Origin: Deltaproteobacteria bacterium
GTDB taxonomy: Bacteria > Myxococcota > Myxococcia > SLRQ01
DNA: 64,000 bases
Direction: 5' to 3'
NCBI GenBank assembly: GCA_029210625.1
Contig: JARGFU010000007.1
Span: 186,933 to 250,932 of the forward strand
The position numbers and the translations under genes were made by a program. The notes below the pieces were generated by a model. The model ran no database searches and was not told the DNA's origin. It worked only from the letters and a program-made list of their open reading frames with translations. Below, piece by piece: positions 53,004-60,702 of the stretch. Positions within the stretch are counted from its first letter, which is position 1, and every line of letters starts with the position of its first letter.

Positions 53004-53480
53004 ATGGCGGCAGAGACGACGACGATAAGAATTGCGCCGGTGAGCCCCAAGAAGGCCCCCGGAGACTTCCACGCCGCCCTCGCCTTGCGCGAGGTGGTCT
53101 TCATCGAGGAGCAGGCGGTCCCGCCCGACCTCGAGCGGGACGAGTTCGACCAGGACGCCTTCCACGTCCTGGCCTGGGAGGGCATGCACCCGGTGGGCAC
53201 CGGCCGGCTGGTCGAGCTCTCGGCCCCCCCGGAGGGGTGCACCGGGAAGTGGGGCCGGATCGGCCGCATGGCCGTGGTGAGCTACTCCCGGGGCAAGGGC
53301 ATCGGGCGGATGATCCTGGAGGCCCTCGAGGCGGAGGCCCGCACCCGGGAGATGACCGGGATCAAGCTCCACGCCCAGATCCACGCCATGGGCTTCTACG
53401 AGGCCATGGGCTACGTGCGCTGCGGCGAGGAGTTCGAAGAGGCCGGCATCCCGCACTGCGAGGCCCGCAAGGAGCTCTAG
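53004..53480 (+). CDS. GNAT-family N-acetyltransferase
   Basis: A 158-residue protein (ATG at 53004) with the GNAT core: REVVFIEEQAVPPDLERDEF, VGTGRLV, the acetyl-CoA loop RMAVVSYSRGKGIGRMI, and a C-terminal HAQIHAMGFYEAMGYVRCGEEFEEAGIPH. The last motif matches ElaA/PhnO-like members. The substrate is unknown. Its last four bases overlap the convergent rseP gene. The longer open frame upstream is antisense to the propeller gene. Confidence 0.88.
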   Translation: MAAETTTIRIAPVSPKKAPGDFHAALALREVVFIEEQAVPPDLERDEFDQDAFHVLAWEGMHPVGTGRLVELSAPPEGCTGKWGRIGRMAVVSYSRGKGIGRMILEALEAEARTREMTGIKLHAQIHAMGFYEAMGYVRCGEEFEEAGIPHCEARKEL

Positions 53481-54577
53481 GGCGCGGCCTCCGCACCCTG
53501 CGTGTCCTCGACGGCTGCCGGGGCCTCCGGCTCCGGGCTCCCCCAGAGCCGCCCGATGTCGCCGATGGTCACGACGATCATCAGCCCTATCAGCAGCAGG
53601 AAGCCCACGGCGTGCACCGCCAGCTCGACCCGCGCGTTCACCGGGCGCCGGGAGACGACCTCCCAGCCCAGGAAGACCAGGCGCCCGCCGTCGAGGGCGG
53701 GGATGGGCAGGAGGTTGAAGAGGCCCAGGTGCACCGAGATGATCGCCACCAGGATCAGCAGGGGGATCATCCCCTCGGCCGCCGCCTTGGCGGTGGTGTC
53801 CACGATGCCCACCGGCCCCTGGAAGTTCGCCTCCTCCTTGCCCCGGATGATCTTGTAGAGGCCGCTGACGATCCGGACGTTCCAGTCCCAGGTCAGCAGC
53901 ACGCCGCCGAGGAGGGCGTCGCCGAGGGGCTTGCCCTGGCCGCGCTTCCCCTTGGGCACCACGCCGATGAGGCCGACCTCCTGGCCGTCGACCAGGGTCT
54001 TCTTGGGGGTGACGTCCAGGGTGAGCTGCTCGCCCTCCCGATCGATGCGCAGCTTGGAGGGGACCTCGGCCCGGGCGTAGACGGCCGCCTGGAAGGAGGC
54101 CCAGTCGCTGATCTCCACCTCGTCCACGCCCACGATCCGGTCGCCCTTCAACACGCCGGCGGTGGCGGCGGGGTCCCCGGCCAGCACGTCGCCGATCACG
54201 GCCTTCGAGAAGTCCGGCTCCATGGGCCCGGCCAGGAGCACGATCGCGAAGATGACGGCGGCCAGGATGTAGTTGAAGACCGGCCCGGCGAGGATGACGA
54301 GGATCCGCTGCAGCGGCGTCTTGTTGAGGTAGCTGCGGGGATCGTCCTTCGCGTCCTCCTCGGTGGGGTCCATCCCCGAGATCTTCACGTAGCCGCCGAG
54401 GGGCACGGCGCAGAGGGCGTACTTGGTCTCCCCGTAGGTCCGGGAGAGCAGGGTGGGGCCGAAGCCCACCGCGAAGGTCTCGACCCGCATGCCGGTGGCG
54501 CGGGCTAGGAGGAAGTGTCCGAGCTCGTGGAAGACGATGAGACCGGCAAAGGCGAGGATCGTGAGTACGACGGTCAT
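53477..54577 (-). CDS. rseP: site-2 protease RseP
   Basis: A 366-residue RIP metalloprotease: HELGH in the first transmembrane segment (His17, Glu18, His21), a PDZ domain (about 120-200, AGDPAATAGVLKGDRIVGVD), and the C-terminal NLLPIPALDGGRL motif supplying the third zinc ligand. Four transmembrane segments fit the family. It cleaves anti-sigma factors and signal-peptide remnants within the inner membrane after a first-site cut. It is convergent with the GNAT gene; a second, smaller M50 protease lies 1 kb away. Confidence 0.95.
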   Translation of the reverse strand: MTVVLTILAFAGLIVFHELGHFLLARATGMRVETFAVGFGPTLLSRTYGETKYALCAVPLGGYVKISGMDPTEEDAKDDPRSYLNKTPLQRILVILAGPVFNYILAAVIFAIVLLAGPMEPDFSKAVIGDVLAGDPAATAGVLKGDRIVGVDEVEISDWASFQAAVYARAEVPSKLRIDREGEQLTLDVTPKKTLVDGQEVGLIGVVPKGKRGQGKPLGDALLGGVLLTWDWNVRIVSGLYKIIRGKEEANFQGPVGIVDTTAKAAAEGMIPLLILVAIISVHLGLFNLLPIPALDGGRLVFLGWEVVSRRPVNARVELAVHAVGFLLLIGLMIVVTIGDIGRLWGSPEPEAPAAVEDTQGAEAAP

Positions 54578-54731
54578 GGCCTGACTCTAGCCCTGGGGGG
54601 GAGAGGCCGCCAGGGTAGGGGAAAGAGGGGTGGTGCTCGTGTTGACACCAACCGAAGGCCCGGGGTTTGCTTTTCATTCCCTCCCGGCGTGGGCTCTTTC
54701 TTCCGGCGCCCGAACATGAGGAGAACCAGAG

Positions 54732-55457
54732 ATGAAGCGTTTCAGCGTGATGATGGTCGGCTTGATGGTGGGCGTGGGCTGCGCCTCCGGTCCCTCGATG
54801 CGGGTGGATGAGAACCTCCTCTCCGGGCTGCCCCCGGGCCAGATGCAGGGCGTCATCAACGCCCGCGCCGGCCGCGACGCGGCGGTCGACGCCCACACCA
54901 AGGCCCAGCAGGACGCCCTCGGGGCGCGCTCCCAGCTGAAGGTCGCCAAGACCGAGCTGGAGCTGGCCAAGAGCGAGGTCGAGCACTCCATGGCCAAGGC
55001 CGAGATCTCCAAGAACGGCTCCGAGGCCGACTACCAGGTGGCGCAGGACGAGGTCACCCTCAAGGAGGCCATCGTCACCTCCAAGCGCCACCTCGTCACG
55101 CTGCGCGGCCGCCAGGTCGAGCTGGTGGACGCCCGCGAGGCGCTGGCCGAGGTGAAGCTCGAGCTAGCCGAGGCTGAGGTCGAGGCCGCCAAGGCCCGGG
55201 CCGTGCAGGGCCTGGACAAGGCCGCGGTGCGCGACATCTCGGTGAGCCGCTTCGAGCTGCAGGTCTCCGAGTACAAGTCCAAGGTGGCCTCGGCCGAGCA
55301 GAACGTCGCCAGCGTCGGCGTCGAGGTCGAGGAGGCGCTGAAGGCCTACGAGACCGCGAACCAGCGGGTCGAGGCCCTCCGGGGCACCCCGGCGCCTCCG
55401 CCGCCGATGACGCCGACCCCGGCGACCGGCGCCGGCATGGCCCCTCCGGGGATGTAG
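54732..55457 (+). CDS. coiled-coil lipoprotein
   Basis: A 241-residue protein with a lipoprotein signal ending VGVGC (Cys17), then long heptad-rich helices (about 40-205; e.g. QLKVAKTELELAKSEVEHSM and REALAEVKLELAEAEVEAAK), and a Pro/Ala/Met-rich tail (PAPPPPMTPTPATG). It resembles the adhesin-type or TolC-associated helical lipoproteins of envelope complexes, but no specific family is recognised. GAGGAG precedes the ATG. Confidence 0.82.
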   Translation: MKRFSVMMVGLMVGVGCASGPSMRVDENLLSGLPPGQMQGVINARAGRDAAVDAHTKAQQDALGARSQLKVAKTELELAKSEVEHSMAKAEISKNGSEADYQVAQDEVTLKEAIVTSKRHLVTLRGRQVELVDAREALAEVKLELAEAEVEAAKARAVQGLDKAAVRDISVSRFELQVSEYKSKVASAEQNVASVGVEVEEALKAYETANQRVEALRGTPAPPPPMTPTPATGAGMAPPGM

Positions 55458-55534
55458 TCCCTGGCCGACGACCCGTGACCGAAGTCTGACGCTCGCGCGC
55501 TTGCCGCCCCCGGCGTTCGCCTTACGCTGGGTGC

Positions 55535-56302
55535 ATGCGCAGCCACCTCTCCCTCGGCCGGATCCTCGGGTTCCCCGTCGATCTCCACTTCAGCCTCCTC
55601 CTGCTGCTCGCCTTCATCCTGATCTTCGGCGGCGGGCTGCCGGGGCTCTGGCTGACCCTGCTGGTGCTGGCCTCGGTGCTGGCGCACGAGCTGGGGCACT
55701 CGGTGATGGCCCGGCGCCTGGGGATCGGCATCGAGGGGATCACCCTCTACCCCTTCGGCGGGGTGGCCCGGATGCGCTCGATGCCCGAGAAGCCGCGCGA
55801 CGAGGTGATCATCGCGGCCGCGGGGCCCGCGGTCTCCCTGCTGCTGGCGGGCGCCTTCTTCACCGCCTTCCTCTTCGTCGGCGGTGAGCTGCTGATGAAC
55901 CTCGCCGCCATCAACGCCGTGCTGGGCATCTTCAACCTCATCCCCGCGCTGCCCATGGACGGCGGCCGCATCTTCCGCGCGCTGCTCGCCGAGCGGCTGG
56001 GCTTCCTGCGGGCGACGACCATCGCCGCGAAGGTCGCCCGGGTGGCCGCGGTGGGCCTGGCGCTCCTGGGCCTCTTCACCAACCCCATGCTGGTGGTGAT
56101 CGCCGGCGTCGTCTGGTGGATGGCCGGACGGGAGCTGCTGGCCGCCCGGATGGCCGCCGCCGGCCCCTACCGGGTCGATCCGCGGATCGATCCCGAGCTC
56201 CTGCGCCTGCTGGAGATCCTCCAGCGCGGCCAGCACGTGAGGCCCGGCCCCGCCGGGCCGGCGGGGGCGCGGGCCTCCCAGATGGTGGTCGAGGTCCGCT
56301 AG
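55535..56302 (+). CDS. M50-family intramembrane zinc protease (SpoIVFB-like)
   Basis: A 255-residue membrane protein: HELGH at 51-55 in a transmembrane segment (Glu52 catalytic), and NLIPALPMDGGR later as the second metal-binding region. It has about six hydrophobic segments, no PDZ domain and no CBS domains, so it belongs to the small SpoIVFB/yeast-S2P-like group rather than RseP. It may process membrane-bound regulators. The C-terminal 60 residues are a soluble tail. It follows the coiled-coil lipoprotein gene by 77 bases and converges with the next gene with 4 bases between the stops. Confidence 0.88.
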   Translation: MRSHLSLGRILGFPVDLHFSLLLLLAFILIFGGGLPGLWLTLLVLASVLAHELGHSVMARRLGIGIEGITLYPFGGVARMRSMPEKPRDEVIIAAAGPAVSLLLAGAFFTAFLFVGGELLMNLAAINAVLGIFNLIPALPMDGGRIFRALLAERLGFLRATTIAAKVARVAAVGLALLGLFTNPMLVVIAGVVWWMAGRELLAARMAAAGPYRVDPRIDPELLRLLEILQRGQHVRPGPAGPAGARASQMVVEVR

Positions 56303-56306
56303 GGCC

Positions 56307-58562
56307 CTAGGGCAGGACGAAGAGGAAGTCGTCCGCGGTGGCCTCGCTGGGCCCCTCGAGGAGGCGCTCGCCCGACCAGCGCTCGAGGTCCAGGGGCGAG
56401 GCGAAGCTCTCGGCCCGCACCCGCAGCCGGATCTCGTTGTTCCCGTTGCCGAGGAAGGCATCGACCAGCGCGGTCTGCGCCGGGTCGGGGAGGGGGCCCT
56501 GCAGGGTGCCCGCCGGCCCGTAGACGTCCCAGAGGGTGTCGTAGCGCGGGGTCCAGTTCAGGCCGCCCTGGCCGTCGTCGACCTGGATCCAGGTGCGGTT
56601 GGCGAGGGTCGCGTGGCTCAGCTCGGCGGCGCTCGGGTCGAGGCTCACCCCGAGGAAGTCGCTCAGGACGAGGGAGCCCGGAGGGTTCTCCAGGAAGGAG
56701 AGGTAGGCGCGGGCGGAGTCCACCACGGTGGTGGAGGGATCCGAGCGCTCGACCTGCACCCGCACCCGCAGGCCGGCGTCGAGGACCGGGTCCAGCACGG
56801 GGAAGGGGCGGGGCGCGAGGGCGGCCACGGTCCCGCCAGCGGTGAGCGGCACCCGGGAGGAGTGCAGGCCAGAGAGGAGCTCGTAGCCGGCGTCCACGGC
56901 GCTCGGCCACATGCCGCGGGTGGTGAGCACCAGGGCCTCGATCGGCGCGTTGGCCAGCTCCCCGGTGAAGGTGGGCAGCGCGAAGACCGCCTCGCCGCGC
57001 TCGAGATCCGCGACCCGGGTGAAGGTCAGCCCCAGCGGGATCATCCCGGCGCCGTCGTGCACCACCGCGACCGCCAGCGAGTAGGGGACGTCGGTGGTCG
57101 GGGCGCCGGTGTCGCCGGGCACGGCGAGATCCACGAACTGCCGCGGGGTCTGGGGGTTGCCCTGCGCGTCCATGATCTCCACCCGGGTGGAGGTCGGGAG
57201 GTTCGCGGCGACCCGGGGATCGGCCAGCAGGCCCGGGCCGGTGAGGGTCGCGGTGGTGTCGGGCACCACCACGGCCTTGCGCAGGGCGACGTCGGTGGTG
57301 GGGTTGAGGGCCCAGGGGCCGGTGGAGTCCGCGAAGGTGATCGTCGCCGGCACCTCGGCCACCATCGTCAGATCGGTGTCGGCGATGGGGGCGGCCAGGT
57401 CGTTGTCCCCGGCGGCCACGTCGAGATCGAGGGTGGCCACGAAGAGGGTGGTGAAGGCCATCGAGCCGAAGAGGGCCGCCGAGTCGACGCCGCCGCCCGA
57501 GAGGAGGGGCACGACCGCCAGGGCGTCGATGTCCACCAGGACGCCGAGCACGAAGAAGCGGGTCTGGCCCACCGGGGCGTCCACCACGAAGTTCATCAGG
57601 GGATCGTCCCCGGTGACCGGCACGCCCAGCAGCGCCGCCGACCCGTTGAGGAAGAGGTCGTCGGTGGTCAGGTTCCCCGGCAGGGGCGCGGCCAGCGTCG
57701 GCGGCCGGCCGAGGAGGTCCCGCACGTCGAAGTCCGCCGGATCGCCCGTCACCACCGGCGCGATGAGCACCGCCCGGATCTGGCTGGAGGTGGTCGCGCC
57801 CATGTCGAAGGAGAGGAAGGGCTCGATGGCCGGGAGCCGATCGAAGATCGAGTAGTCGATGGTGCCCCGGACCACGCCCTTCGGGGCGGCCTGCAGCGCG
57901 CTGTCGGTGGGCTTGAGCGGCACCGTGAACGCCGCCCGGTTGATCCCGAGCAGGGTCACGCCGCGGTAGGCCGGGCGCTGGATGTCGGCGGTGCCGGCGT
58001 TGAAGTCGTGGTCGACGTCGACCGTGAGGGAGGGGGCGCCGATGGAGACCGTGGTCTGCCCCGAGAGGGAGGCGTCGGTGAGGGTGGCCTGCCCGCTGGC
58101 GTCGGTGGTGGCCGTGGGGCCGCCCTGGCTCACCTCGACGAAGGCGCCGGCGATGGGGGCGCCGTCGACGGCCGAGATCACGGTCACCGTGAACTCCCCG
58201 TCGATGGTCGGCGGGGGCAGGGCGGCCAGCGAGGCGCTGGCGCTGGCCTCGAGGCTGCCGTCGCTCACCGTGACCGTGAAGGTGTAGTCGCCCAGCACGT
58301 CCGGGGTCACGCCGAGCTCGGCGGTGGTGGCGTCCACGGTGAGCGCGCTACCGGAGGGGGCGGTGGTCAGGCTCCAGGCGTAGGTGAGGGCGTCGCCCTC
58401 GGCGTCGGTGGCCACGGCCGAGAGGGTGACGGTCTCACCGAGCACCACGTCGGCGGCGCCGGTGATGCTCACCTCCGGGGCGGTGTTCTCGGTCTTGCCC
58501 TCACCACCGCAGGCGGCGAGGACGAGCAGGGGCGAGAGAGCGAGAAGCAGACTGCGACGCAT
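56307..58562 (-). CDS. large lipoprotein with Ig-like and carboxypeptidase-regulatory-like domains
   Basis: A 751-residue protein, ATG at 58562 preceded by GGAGGG. Lipobox LAAC (Cys18). Residues 28-118 form a PKD/cadherin-like Ig domain (PEVSITGAADVVLGETVTLS, GDALTYAWSLTTAPSG). Residues 122-200 resemble a carboxypeptidase-regulatory-like domain (ISAVDGAPIAGAFVEVSQGG, TDASGQATL). The remaining 550 residues are beta-rich and unrecognised. It is probably an exposed surface lipoprotein. The 97 bases upstream contain a CCGGGG/CCCCGG hairpin, near 58581-58601. Confidence 0.82.
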   Translation of the reverse strand: MRRSLLLALSPLLVLAACGGEGKTENTAPEVSITGAADVVLGETVTLSAVATDAEGDALTYAWSLTTAPSGSALTVDATTAELGVTPDVLGDYTFTVTVSDGSLEASASASLAALPPPTIDGEFTVTVISAVDGAPIAGAFVEVSQGGPTATTDASGQATLTDASLSGQTTVSIGAPSLTVDVDHDFNAGTADIQRPAYRGVTLLGINRAAFTVPLKPTDSALQAAPKGVVRGTIDYSIFDRLPAIEPFLSFDMGATTSSQIRAVLIAPVVTGDPADFDVRDLLGRPPTLAAPLPGNLTTDDLFLNGSAALLGVPVTGDDPLMNFVVDAPVGQTRFFVLGVLVDIDALAVVPLLSGGGVDSAALFGSMAFTTLFVATLDLDVAAGDNDLAAPIADTDLTMVAEVPATITFADSTGPWALNPTTDVALRKAVVVPDTTATLTGPGLLADPRVAANLPTSTRVEIMDAQGNPQTPRQFVDLAVPGDTGAPTTDVPYSLAVAVVHDGAGMIPLGLTFTRVADLERGEAVFALPTFTGELANAPIEALVLTTRGMWPSAVDAGYELLSGLHSSRVPLTAGGTVAALAPRPFPVLDPVLDAGLRVRVQVERSDPSTTVVDSARAYLSFLENPPGSLVLSDFLGVSLDPSAAELSHATLANRTWIQVDDGQGGLNWTPRYDTLWDVYGPAGTLQGPLPDPAQTALVDAFLGNGNNEIRLRVRAESFASPLDLERWSGERLLEGPSEATADDFLFVLP

Positions 58563-58659
58563 GGGACCCTCCGGGAAAGGCCGGGGTCGTGCTCGCCCCG
58601 GATCCGCCTGGCCTTTTGGCAGCCGGGGAGCGGCTTCGCAAGGGGCGGCGGCGCGGGCG

Positions 58660-60399
58660 TCAGGAGGCGGCGGCCGGCAGGCGGACGGTGAAGCGCGTGC
58701 CCTCGCCGGGGCGGGAGCGCACCTCGATCTCTCCGCCGCAGCCGGAGACGATCCGCTGGCAGATGAAGAGCCCGAGGCCCGTCCCCCCGGGCGCGGCGCG
58801 GGTGGTGAAGAAGGGATCGAAGATCCGCTTGAGCTCCTGGGGCTCGATCCCCTCGCCGGTGTCCTCCACGATGATCACCGCCTCGCCCTCCTCCTCGAAG
58901 GCGAGCAGGCGCACGCGGTGCTCCTCCGGGCGCCCCTCCGGGATGGCCTCCGCCGCGTTCTTCAGGAGGTTCACGAAGACCTGGGGCAGGCGGCCGGGGC
59001 CGGCGACCACCGGGGGGAGCCGGCGCACATCGACCTCGAGCCTCGCTCGCTCCTCGATCAGGGGCCGGGTCAGGCGCAGCGAGGCGGCGAGCAGCTCGGA
59101 GAGCTGCTGGGGCTCGAAGCGGTCGGCCTCGGGGATCCGGGAGGCGAGCTCCAGGTCCGCCACCACGCCCCGCACCTGCGCCACCCGGTCGTAGACCTCT
59201 CCCAGGAGGCTGCGGCAATCGGGCTGCCCGGCGTCCTGCTGCTCGAGCGACTCCACGAGCTGCCGGCCGATCTCGGCGAGGGGCTCGTCGATCTGCCGCA
59301 CGAGGCCGGCCGCGAGGGTGCCGGCGGCGATCTGCCGGTCGGCGCTCATCAGCCGCGCCCGCATCGCCTCCTCCTCGCTCACGTCCCGGGCGATGGCCAG
59401 GAGGGCGGGCTCGCCCTCCACCACCACCGCGGCGACCCCCACGACCGCCGTCGCCAGGGAGAGATCCTCGCGGCGGAAGCGGACGAAGTGGCGAGGAGGA
59501 CCCTCCCGCCGGGGAGGGGCCTCCGGGTCGCGCTCGAAGACCTCGAGATCGTCGGTGTGGACGAGGTGCGGGAGCGCGCGCCCCAGCAGGGCCTCGGGCG
59601 AGGTGATCCCGACCATCCTCGCCGCGGACTCGTTGGCGAAGGCGATCTTCGCGTCGCGCAACAGGAAGATGGCGTCGGGAGAGCCCCGGGCCAGCATCCC
59701 GAAGGCCTCCTCGGCCGCCGAGCGCTCCTCCATGGCCCGGCGCAGGAGCCGCGCGTGCTCGGTCACCGAGTCCCCGAAGAGGAGGAGGACCAGGAGGAGG
59801 CTGCCGTACTCCAGGAAGAAGGCCGGCCCCGAGGCGATCCAGCGCAGCCCCACCAGGCCGTCGTAGGCCGCGAGCAGCAGCCAGAGGCAGAGGACCACCA
59901 CCGCCCCGCGCACCCGGAGGCTGCGGGTCCGCCAGGTCCGCAGCAGCGGGATCACCGGATGCGCCGCCACGAAGAGGAGGGCGAGGTAGCAGATCTCGTT
60001 GAGCGGGCCCGCGTCCGGCTGGAGGTAGGGAGCGTCGTGCCAGGAGAGGGTGAGGACCCGGGTGGTGTGGGCGAAGACCCAGGGCGTGAAGATCAGGAGA
60101 ATCACCCAGACCGCCAGGCTCCCCCAGAGCCAGCCGGCCCACCTCCCCGGGGCGCGGCCCTCCAGGGCCGCCAGGTAGGGGGGGACGGCGTGGCAGATCA
60201 CCGCCCCGCCCACCAGCATCCACCGCTGGGAGGTGGCCGCGGTGGAGGGGAGGGTGGCCGAGTAGAGGATGGCCGCGCCGCCCGCGTAGACCGCCGTCCC
60301 GAGGACCATCACTGCGGCCCAGGCCCGGTCCCGGGCCTCCGGCCACAACCAATAGAGGGCGAGGTGGTAGGCGGCCGTCACGAGCGCCACCGTCACCAC
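58660..60399 (-). CDS. PAS-domain histidine-kinase-like protein lacking the phospho-acceptor His
   Basis: The 579-residue product has about seven N-terminal hydrophobic segments (1-220), a PAS domain (about 233-350, FGMLARGSPDAIFLLRDAKIAFANES), and a dimerisation helix where the usual AHEINNPL reads VRQIDEPL. Arg368 thus replaces the phospho-acceptor His. The ATPase domain is intact (NLLKNAAEAIPEG, DTGEGIEP, GGTGLGLFIC). It could still bind ATP and act on a partner kinase. The start is uncertain: the GTG at 60399 is used, but the reading frame continues upstream without a standard start codon. No response regulator lies next to it. Confidence 0.85.
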   Translation of the reverse strand: MVTVALVTAAYHLALYWLWPEARDRAWAAVMVLGTAVYAGGAAILYSATLPSTAATSQRWMLVGGAVICHAVPPYLAALEGRAPGRWAGWLWGSLAVWVILLIFTPWVFAHTTRVLTLSWHDAPYLQPDAGPLNEICYLALLFVAAHPVIPLLRTWRTRSLRVRGAVVVLCLWLLLAAYDGLVGLRWIASGPAFFLEYGSLLLVLLLFGDSVTEHARLLRRAMEERSAAEEAFGMLARGSPDAIFLLRDAKIAFANESAARMVGITSPEALLGRALPHLVHTDDLEVFERDPEAPPRREGPPRHFVRFRREDLSLATAVVGVAAVVVEGEPALLAIARDVSEEEAMRARLMSADRQIAAGTLAAGLVRQIDEPLAEIGRQLVESLEQQDAGQPDCRSLLGEVYDRVAQVRGVVADLELASRIPEADRFEPQQLSELLAASLRLTRPLIEERARLEVDVRRLPPVVAGPGRLPQVFVNLLKNAAEAIPEGRPEEHRVRLLAFEEEGEAVIIVEDTGEGIEPQELKRIFDPFFTTRAAPGGTGLGLFICQRIVSGCGGEIEVRSRPGEGTRFTVRLPAAAS

Positions 60400-60702
60400 C
60401 AGCAGGTCGCCCAGCGCCAGTAGCGGAAGTCGATTCAGATGCCTGCCCCCCAGACCCTGGAGAGGTTAGCAGGCCCCCGGCGGCGCCGCCCACCGATCGA
60501 CCCCGTTCATCCAGATTTTGTTCTCTGGAGTTCAATTGACATCGAAAAAAACTGCTACGATTGGAGTCATATGGAGAGGGGGGTGGGGATCGCCACGACC
60601 TCTCAGAAGTCCGGGGTTATCTCGGCCTCCTGGAGGTCGTCGACGGTTGGTGCCGCCGATTCGGACGTGGAGACCCCGCCCATCTCGAGTGGAGGAGCTC
60701 CC
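60400..60702. other. 303-base non-coding region between divergent genes
   Basis: It separates the kinase-like gene (- strand) and the cysteine-rich lipoprotein (+ strand). Its centre (about 60515-60575) is the most AT-rich part of the window, including an ATCGAAAAAAA run. It contains a promoter-like TTGACA and ends in a GGAGGAG Shine-Dalgarno at 60691-60697. No small gene is evident. Confidence 0.6.
60536..60561 (+). promoter_or_regulatory. possible sigma70-type promoter
   Basis: A perfect TTGACA (60536-60541) is followed by an AT-rich stretch and TACGAT (60556-60561, four of six matches to TATAAT). The 14-base spacer is short, so the -10 assignment is doubtful. It would drive the lipoprotein at 60703 with a leader of about 135 bases. 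Confidence 0.4.
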
